Part shown: positions 1 to 5,013 of the stretch, piece by piece
Layout: every line of letters starts with the position of its first letter
How positions within the stretch are numbered: position 1 is the stretch's first letter
Source of the DNA: CAIMZW01 sp037133095
GTDB taxonomy: Bacteria > Actinomycetota > Actinomycetes > Nanopelagicales > Nanopelagicaceae
Assembly (NCBI GenBank): GCA_037133095.1
Contig: JBAXOT010000042.1
Span: forward strand, 1-6,703
Direction: 5' to 3'
DNA: 6,703 nucleotides
Position numbers and translations under genes: made by a program
Notes under the pieces: model-generated
What the model was told of the DNA's origin: nothing
Database searches by the model: none
What the model saw: the letters and a program-made list of their open reading frames with translations, nothing else

Positions 1-627
1 ACCACTTCCTTCATGGTTGGTGGCGCCGAGGGTTATATGACCGCTGGTGCTTACGCCGATGGTGCGCTTGGAGAAGTCTTCTTAAAGCTTGGCAAGCAGG
101 GTTCTACCTTGGCCGGTGTTATGGATGCCTTCTCGATCGCAGTATCGATTGGTCTGCAATACGGAGTTCCACTCGAGACCTTCGTGCAGAAGTTCACTAA
201 CCTGCGCTTCGAGCCAGCCGGTATGACTGATGATGCCGATATCCGCATGGCACAGTCCATGATGGACTACATCTTCCGTCGTCTTGCACTCGATTACTTG
301 CCATTTGAAACTCGTTCTGAAATGGGAATCCATACTGCATCCGAACGCGCTCGCGCTTTGGACAGCGGTGTCTACACCCCAGATGTTTCTGAGGCTTTGA
401 CAACTGCAGCACAGAGTGCTCCAGTAGCCGAGGCTGTCGTTTCAAAGCCTGTTGAAGTGAAGATTGAGGCAGCACCTGCTGGTGTTGGTTCCTCAACTGA
501 ACTCTTCGAAGCGATGACTGGAATCAAATCTGATGCGCCGCTCTGCATGTCTTGCGGTGTAAAAATGCGTATGGCTGGTTCATGCTTCGTCTGCGAAGGT
601 TGCGGTTCAACTTCTGGATGTTCATGA
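1..627 (+). CDS. nrdJ: B12-dependent (class II) ribonucleotide reductase, C-terminal part (5' truncated)
   Basis: This enzyme reduces ribonucleotides to deoxyribonucleotides in the cytoplasm using adenosylcobalamin as radical source. The window begins inside the gene in frame 1, so 208 residues remain of a protein that is usually more than 800 long. The first residues read TTSFMVGGAEGYMTAG, followed by a G-rich stretch and FTNLRFEPAG, both familiar from the end of the class II catalytic barrel. An Ala/Val/Pro-rich linker (about residues 130-160) leads to a terminal cysteine cluster with C182, C185, C195, C198, C201 and C207 (CMSCG, CFVCEGC, final GCS). In this family that tail forms a zinc-ribbon-like element and is thought to re-reduce the active site. 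The stop is TGA at 625-627, followed by a good terminator. The ATG at 13 is internal and not the start. The family call is secure; the missing 5' end cannot be judged. Confidence 0.93.
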   Translation, partial: TTSFMVGGAEGYMTAGAYADGALGEVFLKLGKQGSTLAGVMDAFSIAVSIGLQYGVPLETFVQKFTNLRFEPAGMTDDADIRMAQSMMDYIFRRLALDYLPFETRSEMGIHTASERARALDSGVYTPDVSEALTTAAQSAPVAEAVVSKPVEVKIEAAPAGVGSSTELFEAMTGIKSDAPLCMSCGVKMRMAGSCFVCEGCGSTSGCS

Positions 628-633
628 TCAGTA

Positions 634-649
634 TCTAGTGGAAACTAGA
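634..649 (+). other. Short hairpin with GGAA tetraloop in the nrdJ 3' UTR
   Basis: Arms TCTAGT (634-639) and ACTAGA (644-649) pair fully around the GNRA-type loop GGAA. The hairpin lies seven bases after the nrdJ stop and ahead of the terminator, and has no T tract of its own. It may protect or shape the 3' end of the message; no function is shown. Confidence 0.35.
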
Positions 650-671
650 AACTTAAACAAAAACTAGAATC

Positions 672-717
672 AGAAGGGCTTCGCTGGAGATTTCCAGTGG
701 GGCCCTTCTCTTTTTGT
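672..717 (+). terminator. Intrinsic terminator of nrdJ
   Basis: An 8-bp outer stem (AGAAGGGC 672-679 with GCCCTTCT 702-709) encloses an inner CTGGA/TCCAG stem (683-687 and 692-696) and is followed at once by CTTTTTG. The structure and the T tract on the + strand fit factor-independent termination of nrdJ. Confidence 0.85.
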
Positions 718-737
718 TTCGATGAACACAATATTTC

Positions 738-758
738 AAAACTACTTAAAGTAGTTTT
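738..758. repeat. Perfect A/T-rich palindrome, 10-bp arms around one base
   Basis: AAAACTACTT (738-747) and AAGTAGTTTT (749-758) are exact reverse complements separated by a single A. As RNA it would fold with 8-bp arms and a 5-base loop, and a run of four T closes it on both strands, so it could act as a weak bidirectional terminator. As DNA its symmetry and length also fit a dimeric regulator site. It lies between two + strand terminators with no gene beside it, so neither reading can be preferred. Confidence 0.6.
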
Positions 759-886
759 AATTTCTATCCACACAACTTTCTAAACCGGTAGAGCAAAATG
801 TACAATTTCATTGTTGGAGTGGTGCATTAACCATGACCCGCTTAAATAGATCAGCCCCTCGGTCAAGTGAGGGGCTGATTTTTTTT
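759..886 (+). ncRNA. Candidate small RNA ending in an orphan terminator
   Basis: No credible protein gene lies between the nrdJ terminator (ends about 717) and the strong + strand terminator at 850-886, yet that terminator must serve some transcript. Either it is a backup for nrdJ read-through or it ends a small RNA of up to about 130 bases. The only ORF with an ATG is ten codons (798-830) with a weak ribosome site. I found no clear -35/-10 pair, so the 5' end given is only the limit set by the upstream palindrome. Low confidence. Confidence 0.25.
850..886 (+). terminator. Strong intrinsic terminator without an obvious gene upstream
   Basis: An 11-bp perfect stem, ATCAGCCCCTC (850-860) with GAGGGGCTGAT (869-879), has an 8-base loop and a run of eight T (879-886). 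The T run is on the + strand only, so it stops rightward transcription. The nearest + strand gene, nrdJ, already has its own terminator about 130 bases earlier. Confidence 0.85.
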
Positions 887-951
887 CGCACCCAATGGTG
901 ATACTGATGAAGGGCAAGACTTGCTCTACGATTATTTTGTCGGAAGGTTGC

Positions 952-979
952 AAAGACCCCTAGGGAACTAGGGGTCTTT
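952..979. terminator. Bidirectional hairpin between converging transcripts
   Basis: A 12-bp perfect stem, AAAGACCCCTAG (952-963) with CTAGGGGTCTTT (968-979), closes on a GGAA loop. The arms start with AAA and end with TTT, so either strand ends in a short U run; neither side has a long one (+ strand continues CCTTTA). It lies between rightward transcription from nrdJ and leftward transcription of the sigma/anti-sigma operon and probably separates them. Confidence 0.65.
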
Positions 980-991
980 CCTTTAATGAAA

Positions 992-1029
992 GTTCTCGGA
1001 TTGGCTGGGGACTAGATCAATCCGAGAAC
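992..1029 (-). terminator. Inverted repeat spanning the anti-sigma stop codon, probable operon terminator
   Basis: GTTCTCGGATT (992-1002) and AATCCGAGAAC (1019-1029) are exact reverse complements with a 16-base loop that contains the TAG stop of the anti-sigma gene. Read on the - strand the stem is followed by TTTCATT. The last codons of the gene therefore form one arm of the hairpin. Together with the hairpin at 952-979 it would end the sigma/anti-sigma message. Confidence 0.55.
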
Positions 1030-1734
1030 CAAGGGCTGTGGGGACGAAGCAGCCGTTATCGCGACAGATTTCAGTTGTGAAATCGTCAATGATGTTGTTG
1101 TAGACATTCCAAGTGCAGTAGATCCGGTGGCGACCCAGGTCGCGATAACCGTTTTCTGGCCAGCCTTATCGGTGGCCACCAAGTCGTATTTGTGATTGCC
1201 GTATCGAGACGAATTTCCAGTTACGTACTTGCAATTCCAATCGATCTTGGTGCCCCACGCTTTGCTCGTCACGTGGAAGGTCGCCGTCATAATGTTGGGT
1301 ACCAAATTGGTAACTCGGATGTTGCTGCCAGCTGCGACTGCTGAAGTTCCGGAAGTAGCCGGAGTTTGGAAGATGCCAGCCGCACCAACCCCGACGGAAA
1401 TGGAGATGACGGCGGCCGCAACCAATCCGATGCTCTGGCGAATGCGACTCTTTCGTCGTTCTTGTTCAGCCCGCTTTGCTAACTTCTGAACAAAGATTGA
1501 TTCATCCCAAGAAGGTGGGGCAGGAACTTCTACAGTTCCATCCATAAGAGCTTCCACTGATTGCGGGTCGATTTTGCTCAGAATCCCAGGGATGCCGGCA
1601 ATCTGGGCAACGGCATTTAGACAGTAGTCACATTGAGTGAGGTGGTGTTCGTACTCTTTGCGTTCATCAAGGCTCAGGGCGCCGAGAACGTAAGCGGCAT
1701 CCCAATCTCGATAGAGATCGTCGGAGAATGTCAT
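1012..1734 (-). CDS. Membrane-anchored zinc-binding anti-sigma factor (ZAS family)
   Basis: A 240-residue protein that should hold the adjacent ECF sigma factor inactive at the membrane and release it on a signal. The cytoplasmic N-terminal part carries the ZAS motif H31-x3-C35-x2-C38 (HLTQCDYC), which in this family binds zinc and contacts the sigma factor. A basic stretch (ERRKSR, about 92-97) precedes one membrane helix at about 101-122, giving an N-in orientation. The outer domain (123-240) has a pattern I associate with RskA-type actinobacterial anti-sigma factors (WGTKIDWNCKY, then a TW motif near 199-200) and one cysteine, C168. The start ATG overlaps the sigma stop as ATGA, and GAGGGG lies seven bases upstream, so translation is probably coupled to the sigma gene and the two are made in similar amounts. 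The signal is unknown. The C-terminal codons form one arm of the terminator. Confidence 0.88.
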   Translation of the reverse strand: MTFSDDLYRDWDAAYVLGALSLDERKEYEHHLTQCDYCLNAVAQIAGIPGILSKIDPQSVEALMDGTVEVPAPPSWDESIFVQKLAKRAEQERRKSRIRQSIGLVAAAVISISVGVGAAGIFQTPATSGTSAVAAGSNIRVTNLVPNIMTATFHVTSKAWGTKIDWNCKYVTGNSSRYGNHKYDLVATDKAGQKTVIATWVATGSTALGMSTTTSLTISQLKSVAITAASSPQPLVLGLI

Positions 1735-2246
1735 TTTGTGGCCCCTCTTTCTTGCAGTGAGAGTCGAAGCGCCGCGAGGGCGTAATGAAGTCTGGATTTG
1801 ATGGTGCCAGCAGGAACCTCTTCTTGACGGGCAATCTCGGCAACCGAGAGACCTTGGAAGTAGGCGCTGACGATAACTCGTCGATGTTGTTCGCTCAAAG
1901 TCATGAGAACATCGGATATAACCCAGGAGTCCAAGGCAGCATCGGTTTCATCAGCCATCGAAACTTCTGGCAATGTCTCAGTCGCAGATTCCCGTCGAAA
2001 CCGAGCGCTACGACGATCGTCGATCACCATATTACGAGCCACGGTGAATAGCCACGCTCTCGTGGCGTCACTGTTTTGTTGCAAAATCGTTGGGTGTTTC
2101 CACGCCTTAAGCAGCGCTTCTTGCACAATATCTTGGGCCAATGCATCATCTCCAGTGATTCGTGAGACATAGCTGAAGAGCGAACGGCCGTGCGCCTGAT
2201 TTACGGCGAACAAGAGCTCATCCTGTTTGCTCTTCGTGCTCTTCAT
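1731..2246 (-). CDS. ECF-family RNA polymerase sigma factor
   Basis: A 171-residue sigma-70 family protein with only regions 2 and 4, the ECF layout. Region 2 covers about 14-80: DIVQEALLKAWKHP (39-52) is the helix that binds core polymerase, and RAWLFTVARNMVIDDRR (63-79) covers the -10 reading helix. Region 4 covers about 112-164 with LSEQHRRVIV and the recognition helix GTIKSRLHYALAALR. An acidic linker (about 88-106) joins them. The start at 2246 is chosen because GGGGG stands five bases upstream, and because the in-frame ATG at 2291 lies across the -35 box of the gene's own promoter. The gene is the first of a two-gene operon, overlapping the anti-sigma gene by four bases. A promoter matching the one before the divergent secreted-protein gene precedes it, which suggests autoregulation. 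From memory, the TGAACC -35 resembles sites reported for M. tuberculosis SigL; membership of that group is not established here. Confidence 0.9.
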   Translation of the reverse strand: MKSTKSKQDELLFAVNQAHGRSLFSYVSRITGDDALAQDIVQEALLKAWKHPTILQQNSDATRAWLFTVARNMVIDDRRSARFRRESATETLPEVSMADETDAALDSWVISDVLMTLSEQHRRVIVSAYFQGLSVAEIARQEEVPAGTIKSRLHYALAALRLSLQERGATK

Positions 2247-2251
2247 AGTTA

Positions 2252-2256
2252 CCCCC
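2252..2256 (-). promoter_or_regulatory. Ribosome binding site that fixes the sigma factor start at 2246
   Basis: On the - strand GGGGG is followed by TAACT and then ATG, a five-base gap. The competing ATG at 2291 has its nearest purine-rich site (AAAGGAAA) about 15-17 bases away, too far for normal initiation. Confidence 0.6.
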
Positions 2257-2262
2257 ACTTGG

Positions 2263-2290
2263 ATAACGAAATTGACCCTGAAAAGGTTCA
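2263..2290 (-). promoter_or_regulatory. ECF-type promoter of the sigma/anti-sigma operon
   Basis: On the - strand, TGAACC (2290-2285) is separated by exactly 16 bases from CGTTAT (2268-2263). The same two hexamers with the same spacing occur divergently at 2313-2340. A start about seven bases past the -10 would leave a leader of roughly 10-15 bases before the ATG at 2246. An AAC-containing -35 with a CGT-type -10 is the hallmark of ECF promoters, so the downstream sigma factor is the likely reader. Confidence 0.8.
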
Positions 2291-2312
2291 TTGAGAACGC
2301 AAGTATTTCCTT

Positions 2313-2340
2313 TGAACCTTTTTGCCCACTACTTCGTTAT
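2313..2340 (+). promoter_or_regulatory. ECF-type promoter of the secreted-protein gene
   Basis: TGAACC (2313-2318), 16 bases, CGTTAT (2335-2340): both boxes and the spacing match the divergent promoter at 2263-2290. The two -35 boxes are 22 bases apart, back to back. Transcription would start near 2347 and give a leader of about 70 bases before the ATG at 2418. The two spacers share only their first four bases and a few others, so this is promoter sharing and not a simple inverted duplication. Confidence 0.8.
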
Positions 2341-2417
2341 TAGGGTAACTGACCTCCTCAGATTTTTGGCCAGTTAGCCATATCGGCTCAGAAATACTCG
2401 AGAAAGTAGGTGTCCCC

Positions 2418-3065
2418 ATGAAAAGTAAAGCTTTCAAGAGTATTTGTTTAGCCGTGGCTTCGTTGTTCTACTTTGGTCCTGGACCATCAGCCTTTGCGGC
2501 ATCCCCAGATGTCACCGTCAAGGCTACTTCCCTTGGTCAGATCATTGTTGACGGCAAAGGAATGACCGCTTATTACTACGACTTAGACGTCCCAAATTCT
2601 GGAGTAAGTACCTGCACGGGTGGTTGTTTGACGCACTGGCCATTGATTACGGCGGCGGGATCGTCCCCAGTCGTCGTCGGAATCGAGGCGAAAGTCTCGG
2701 TCATTGCGTCGAGCAATCAAATTGAAATTAACGGCCGCCCCATCTATACCTTTGCCGGAGACGCCCAGCCAGGTGACACTCACGGCCAGGGCGCCGGGGG
2801 AGTTTGGTTTGCAGTCTCTCCAGCGGGACTCGAACTAACTCCCGCGGCGTTGGCCAGCCAAGCCGGTCCTTCCCCTTCGGCTTCGACTGAATCAACTATG
2901 CCGACCTCAAAAGCAACGCCATCGGCGTCGGCCAAGCCAAAATCGTCATCAGCCGCACAGCCGTCGGCTCCTGCCAAGGTTGTCAAGAAGCCGATCGCCA
3001 AAGTCATCAAGAAGCCTTCCGCAAAGCCGACAAAGCGCGCCGTCGTCGCTCATTCGAATTACTAG
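2418..3065 (+). CDS. Exported COG4315-type protein with lysine-rich C-terminal repeat tail
   Basis: A 215-residue exported protein. Residues 1-27 form a signal peptide (MKSK, hydrophobic core, AFA cleavage before AS). There is no lipobox cysteine at the site, so it is not a typical lipoprotein although many relatives are. The mature part has the two matched halves of the 'secreted repeat of unknown function' family: VDGKGMTAYYYDLD with C66-x3-C70 and HWP (about 40-75), then INGRPIYTFAGD, PGDT, GQG and GVWFAVSP (about 104-135). Residues 145-185 are Ser/Ala/Pro-rich like a wall-spanning linker, and 187-210 hold three 8-residue basic units (KVVKKPIA, KVIKKPSA, KPTKRAVV). The tail could bind anionic wall polymers; that is inference. 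AGGTG lies five bases before the ATG. The divergent ECF promoter makes it the most likely target of the neighbouring sigma factor. The biochemical role of the family is unknown to me. Confidence 0.85.
   Translation: MKSKAFKSICLAVASLFYFGPGPSAFAASPDVTVKATSLGQIIVDGKGMTAYYYDLDVPNSGVSTCTGGCLTHWPLITAAGSSPVVVGIEAKVSVIASSNQIEINGRPIYTFAGDAQPGDTHGQGAGGVWFAVSPAGLELTPAALASQAGPSPSASTESTMPTSKATPSASAKPKSSSAAQPSAPAKVVKKPIAKVIKKPSAKPTKRAVVAHSNY
2976..3047 (+). repeat. Three tandem 24-bp coding units in the secreted protein tail
   Basis: Units at 2976-2999, 3000-3023 and 3024-3047 encode KVVKKPIA, KVIKKPSA and the diverged KPTKRAVV. The first two share AAGAAGCC in the same place and differ mostly at single bases, as expected for duplication followed by drift. 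The third is weaker. Confidence 0.65.
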
Positions 3066-3071
3066 AGCGTT

Positions 3072-3103
3072 CCAACTACTAGCCCGTCCCCACTAGTAGT
3101 TGG
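3072..3103 (+). terminator. First hairpin of a double terminator after the secreted-protein gene
   Basis: An 11-bp perfect stem, CCAACTACTAG (3072-3082) with CTAGTAGTTGG (3093-3103), has a C-rich 10-base loop and no T tract. It starts six bases after the stop codon. It probably pauses polymerase or protects the message end, with the next hairpin doing the terminating. Confidence 0.55.
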
Positions 3104-3107
3104 CACT

Positions 3108-3154
3108 AGAAGAAGGACCCCGTCGGGAACAGTCGGGGTCCTTCTTCTTATTTT
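3108..3154 (+). terminator. Strong intrinsic terminator after the secreted-protein gene
   Basis: A 15-bp perfect stem (3108-3122 with 3134-3148, core GGACCCCG/CGGGGTCC) has an 11-base loop and is followed by TATTTT. It separates the sigma-controlled gene from the ABC exporter downstream. Confidence 0.85.
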
Positions 3155-3266
3155 GGCAAATAAGTCAGTTCCCATCTTTCATCTAGTTCTCAGGCTTTAG
3201 TGAAGTGCCACCTAGTCATATCTCAGGTTCTCGGACTACCTTTCGAAGGTTGTTCATAGTCGCGAC

Positions 3267-3272
3267 GGGGGA
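3267..3272 (+). promoter_or_regulatory. Ribosome binding site that fixes the ABC ATPase start at GTG 3277
   Basis: GGGGGA lies four bases before the GTG at 3277, after which the protein begins MIEVRNLTKKYG, the usual first strand of an ABC ATPase. The earlier in-frame GTG at 3205 would add 24 residues with no family resemblance and has no good ribosome site. Confidence 0.6.
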
Positions 3273-3276
3273 ATGT

Positions 3277-4188
3277 GTGATTGAGGTCAGAAATTTAACG
3301 AAGAAATATGGTCAGACCATCGCTGTAGATGGCATCGATTTCACCGTTGAACCCGGACGGGTTACTGGCTTTCTCGGACCAAACGGCGCTGGAAAATCAA
3401 CCACAATGCGAATCATCCTCGGTTTAGATCAACCCACCACAGGTGAAACATTCATCAAAGGCCAGAAGTATTCGGACCTGCAATCTCCGCTCTCAGTTCT
3501 TGGCTCTCTACTTGAAGCCAAGTCGGTTGACAAAGGGCGTTCCGCTTACAACCACCTTGCCGCCGTTGGGGCAACCATGGGCATTGGCAAGGTTCGGATT
3601 AATGAAGTTTTAGATCTCGTCGGAATTGAGAGTGTCGCGAGAAAGAATGCCAGTAAATTTTCGTTGGGAATGAGCCAACGTCTTGGAATCGCCACTGCGC
3701 TTCTCGCTGACCCTGAAGTATTAATGTTGGATGAACCCGTCAATGGTCTTGATCCCGATGGAATTCTTTGGATTCGCAATCTGCTCAAGAGTTTTGCGCA
3801 AGAAGGACGTACTGTTTTCCTCTCCTCTCACCTTATGAGCGAGATGGAACTTACGGCAGACCACTTAATCGTTATCGGCAAAGGAAAGATTCTCGCTGAT
3901 ACATCAATGGCTGAATTTATTTCCCGTTCCGCACAGAACCACGTCAAAGTTGTGACTCCTGATTCCGGCAAACTAAAGGTTCTTCTCCAAAATACCTCGG
4001 CTGAGGTCATAGGCGGAGATGGCGATGAAATCGAACTCAATAACATCACCGCCGCCGAGATCGGCGCACTTGCCATGCAGAATCAAATTGTTTTACATCA
4101 ATTGACCGATGTGGCGCCTTCGTTGGAAGACGCATTTATGGAAATGACTCAAGATTCTGTGGCTTTTCACGGCCATGGGGAAAAGTAG
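3277..4188 (+). CDS. ABC exporter ATP-binding protein (DrrA/BcrA-like)
   Basis: A 303-residue cytoplasmic ATPase that powers the permease encoded next to it. Walker A is GPNGAGKST (34-42), the signature is SLGMSQR (129-135), Walker B is VLMLDEP (148-154) followed by the D-loop NGLDPDG, and the switch histidine is in SSH (183-185). The Q-loop region reads GSLLEAKS (about 76-83), with glutamate where many ABC proteins have glutamine; as I recall this is usual for the DrrA/BcrA/CcmA-like export branch. After about residue 215 a C-terminal extension of some 85 residues follows, typical of drug or antibiotic exporters. All catalytic motifs are intact. The ribosome site of the permease overlaps its TAG stop, so the pair is one operon. 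Substrate cannot be read from sequence; bacitracin-, anthracycline- or lantibiotic-like export are family precedents only. Confidence 0.9.
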   Translation: MIEVRNLTKKYGQTIAVDGIDFTVEPGRVTGFLGPNGAGKSTTMRIILGLDQPTTGETFIKGQKYSDLQSPLSVLGSLLEAKSVDKGRSAYNHLAAVGATMGIGKVRINEVLDLVGIESVARKNASKFSLGMSQRLGIATALLADPEVLMLDEPVNGLDPDGILWIRNLLKSFAQEGRTVFLSSHLMSEMELTADHLIVIGKGKILADTSMAEFISRSAQNHVKVVTPDSGKLKVLLQNTSAEVIGGDGDEIELNNITAAEIGALAMQNQIVLHQLTDVAPSLEDAFMEMTQDSVAFHGHGEK

Positions 4189-4197
4189 GAAAGCGCG

Positions 4198-5013
4198 ATG
4201 ACCCAAATACAGACTCCGAGTAAATTCACCGCCCTGAAAGTAAGCTTTCCAAAAGTCCTTAAATCGGAATTCATTAAATTCAAGTCCCTTAAATCCAACT
4301 GGATTACCCTCGCATTGACAGTGGCCGCGATTATCGGGTTCAGCGTCCTCAGCGCCATTCTTTCGGAGCATCGACCAAATGGTGGCGGAGATGGCGAACA
4401 TCGCAGCACCTTTGAACGAGTAATGACCGGGGCTAACTTTGCGATCCTGATTATTTCGGTGTTAGGCAGCATCATGGGTTCCAGGGAATACAGCAGCGGC
4501 ATGATTCGCACCTCGTTCACTGCCGTGCCAAAGCGCCTACCAGTGCTCTTTTCAAAACTGATTACTTTTGTCTACACCGTTTTACCACTCATGCTGATTT
4601 CAATTTTTGCCGCGTTTGCCCTGGGTATGTCACTCTTCAAACATTACGGGCTTGCCGTCATGCACCTCTCAGACCCCTTTGTCTCGCGGGCTCTATTCGG
4701 TTATGCCTTTTACATCGTAGGTCTGGGCATTTTGGGCTTGACCATTGGAACTCTCACAAGGCACACCGCTTCTGCAATCGGGATCGTTATCGGCGGCGTG
4801 CTCTTCCTTCCCGCGCTACTTGGTGCCTTGCTTCCAACGAGCTGGCAGAAAATATTGGAGTATCTTCCATCGAACGCGGGTGGGGCCTTCCTCAACCCCA
4901 CTCCGCTTTCGATAAATTTGCTCTCACCTACCCTGGGCGCTCTGGTCTTCGCCGGTTGGATCGTTTTGGCTATTGGTGGCGCAAGTTATGCCATGCAAAA
5001 GCGTGATGCTTAG
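4198..5013 (+). CDS. ABC-2 type exporter permease, six membrane helices
   Basis: A 271-residue integral membrane protein, the partner of the ATPase just upstream. A basic cytoplasmic N-terminus (LKSEFIKFKSLKSNW, 21-35) leads into predicted helices at about 36-55, 78-94, 114-146, 163-186, 191-212 and 241-263. The loop after helix 2 has SREYSSGMIRTSFTAVPKR (95-113), the short motif of ABC-2 permeases that is thought to contact the ATPase. A polar loop after helix 1 (EHRPNGGGDGEHRS) would face outside. The start ATG is preceded by AGGA seven bases away, overlapping the ATPase stop; the intergenic gap is nine bases. The stop TAG (5011-5013) overlaps the TAA stop of the converging TPR gene, and I see no terminator between them. 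The fold call is firm and the substrate is unknown. Confidence 0.87.
   Translation: MTQIQTPSKFTALKVSFPKVLKSEFIKFKSLKSNWITLALTVAAIIGFSVLSAILSEHRPNGGGDGEHRSTFERVMTGANFAILIISVLGSIMGSREYSSGMIRTSFTAVPKRLPVLFSKLITFVYTVLPLMLISIFAAFALGMSLFKHYGLAVMHLSDPFVSRALFGYAFYIVGLGILGLTIGTLTRHTASAIGIVIGGVLFLPALLGALLPTSWQKILEYLPSNAGGAFLNPTPLSINLLSPTLGALVFAGWIVLAIGGASYAMQKRDA

Noticed and set aside
197..496. 99-codon ORF on the - strand opposite nrdJ
   Set aside because: It lies wholly within nrdJ, which has clear family sequence; no ribosome site or recognisable motif.
786..830. GGTAGAGC as a tRNA D-loop, suggesting a tRNA or attachment site
   Set aside because: No T-loop sequence, acceptor stem or cloverleaf pairing can be found around it.
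798..898. Two tiny ORFs before and across the orphan terminator (10 and 22 codons) as leader peptides
   Set aside because: There is no + strand gene downstream for an attenuator to control, ribosome sites are poor, and the second ORF is made of the terminator itself.
1196..1489. 97-codon + strand ORF opposite the anti-sigma gene
   Set aside because: It is the reverse reading of the membrane helix and outer domain; no ribosome site and no family resemblance.
3205..3276. N-terminal extension of the ABC ATPase from GTG 3205
   Set aside because: The 24 added residues do not resemble the family, the GTG lacks a ribosome site, and GGGGGA just before GTG 3277 gives a standard start (MIEVRNLTKKYG).
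4093..4520. Overlapping - strand ORFs opposite the ATPase/permease junction
   Set aside because: They cover the permease start and its ABC-2 motif in reverse, with no motif of their own.
1012..5013. Sigma locus and ABC exporter as one antibiotic-resistance cluster under the same sigma factor
   Set aside because: A strong double terminator separates them and no TGAACC-N16-CGTTAT site is seen upstream of the ATPase gene.
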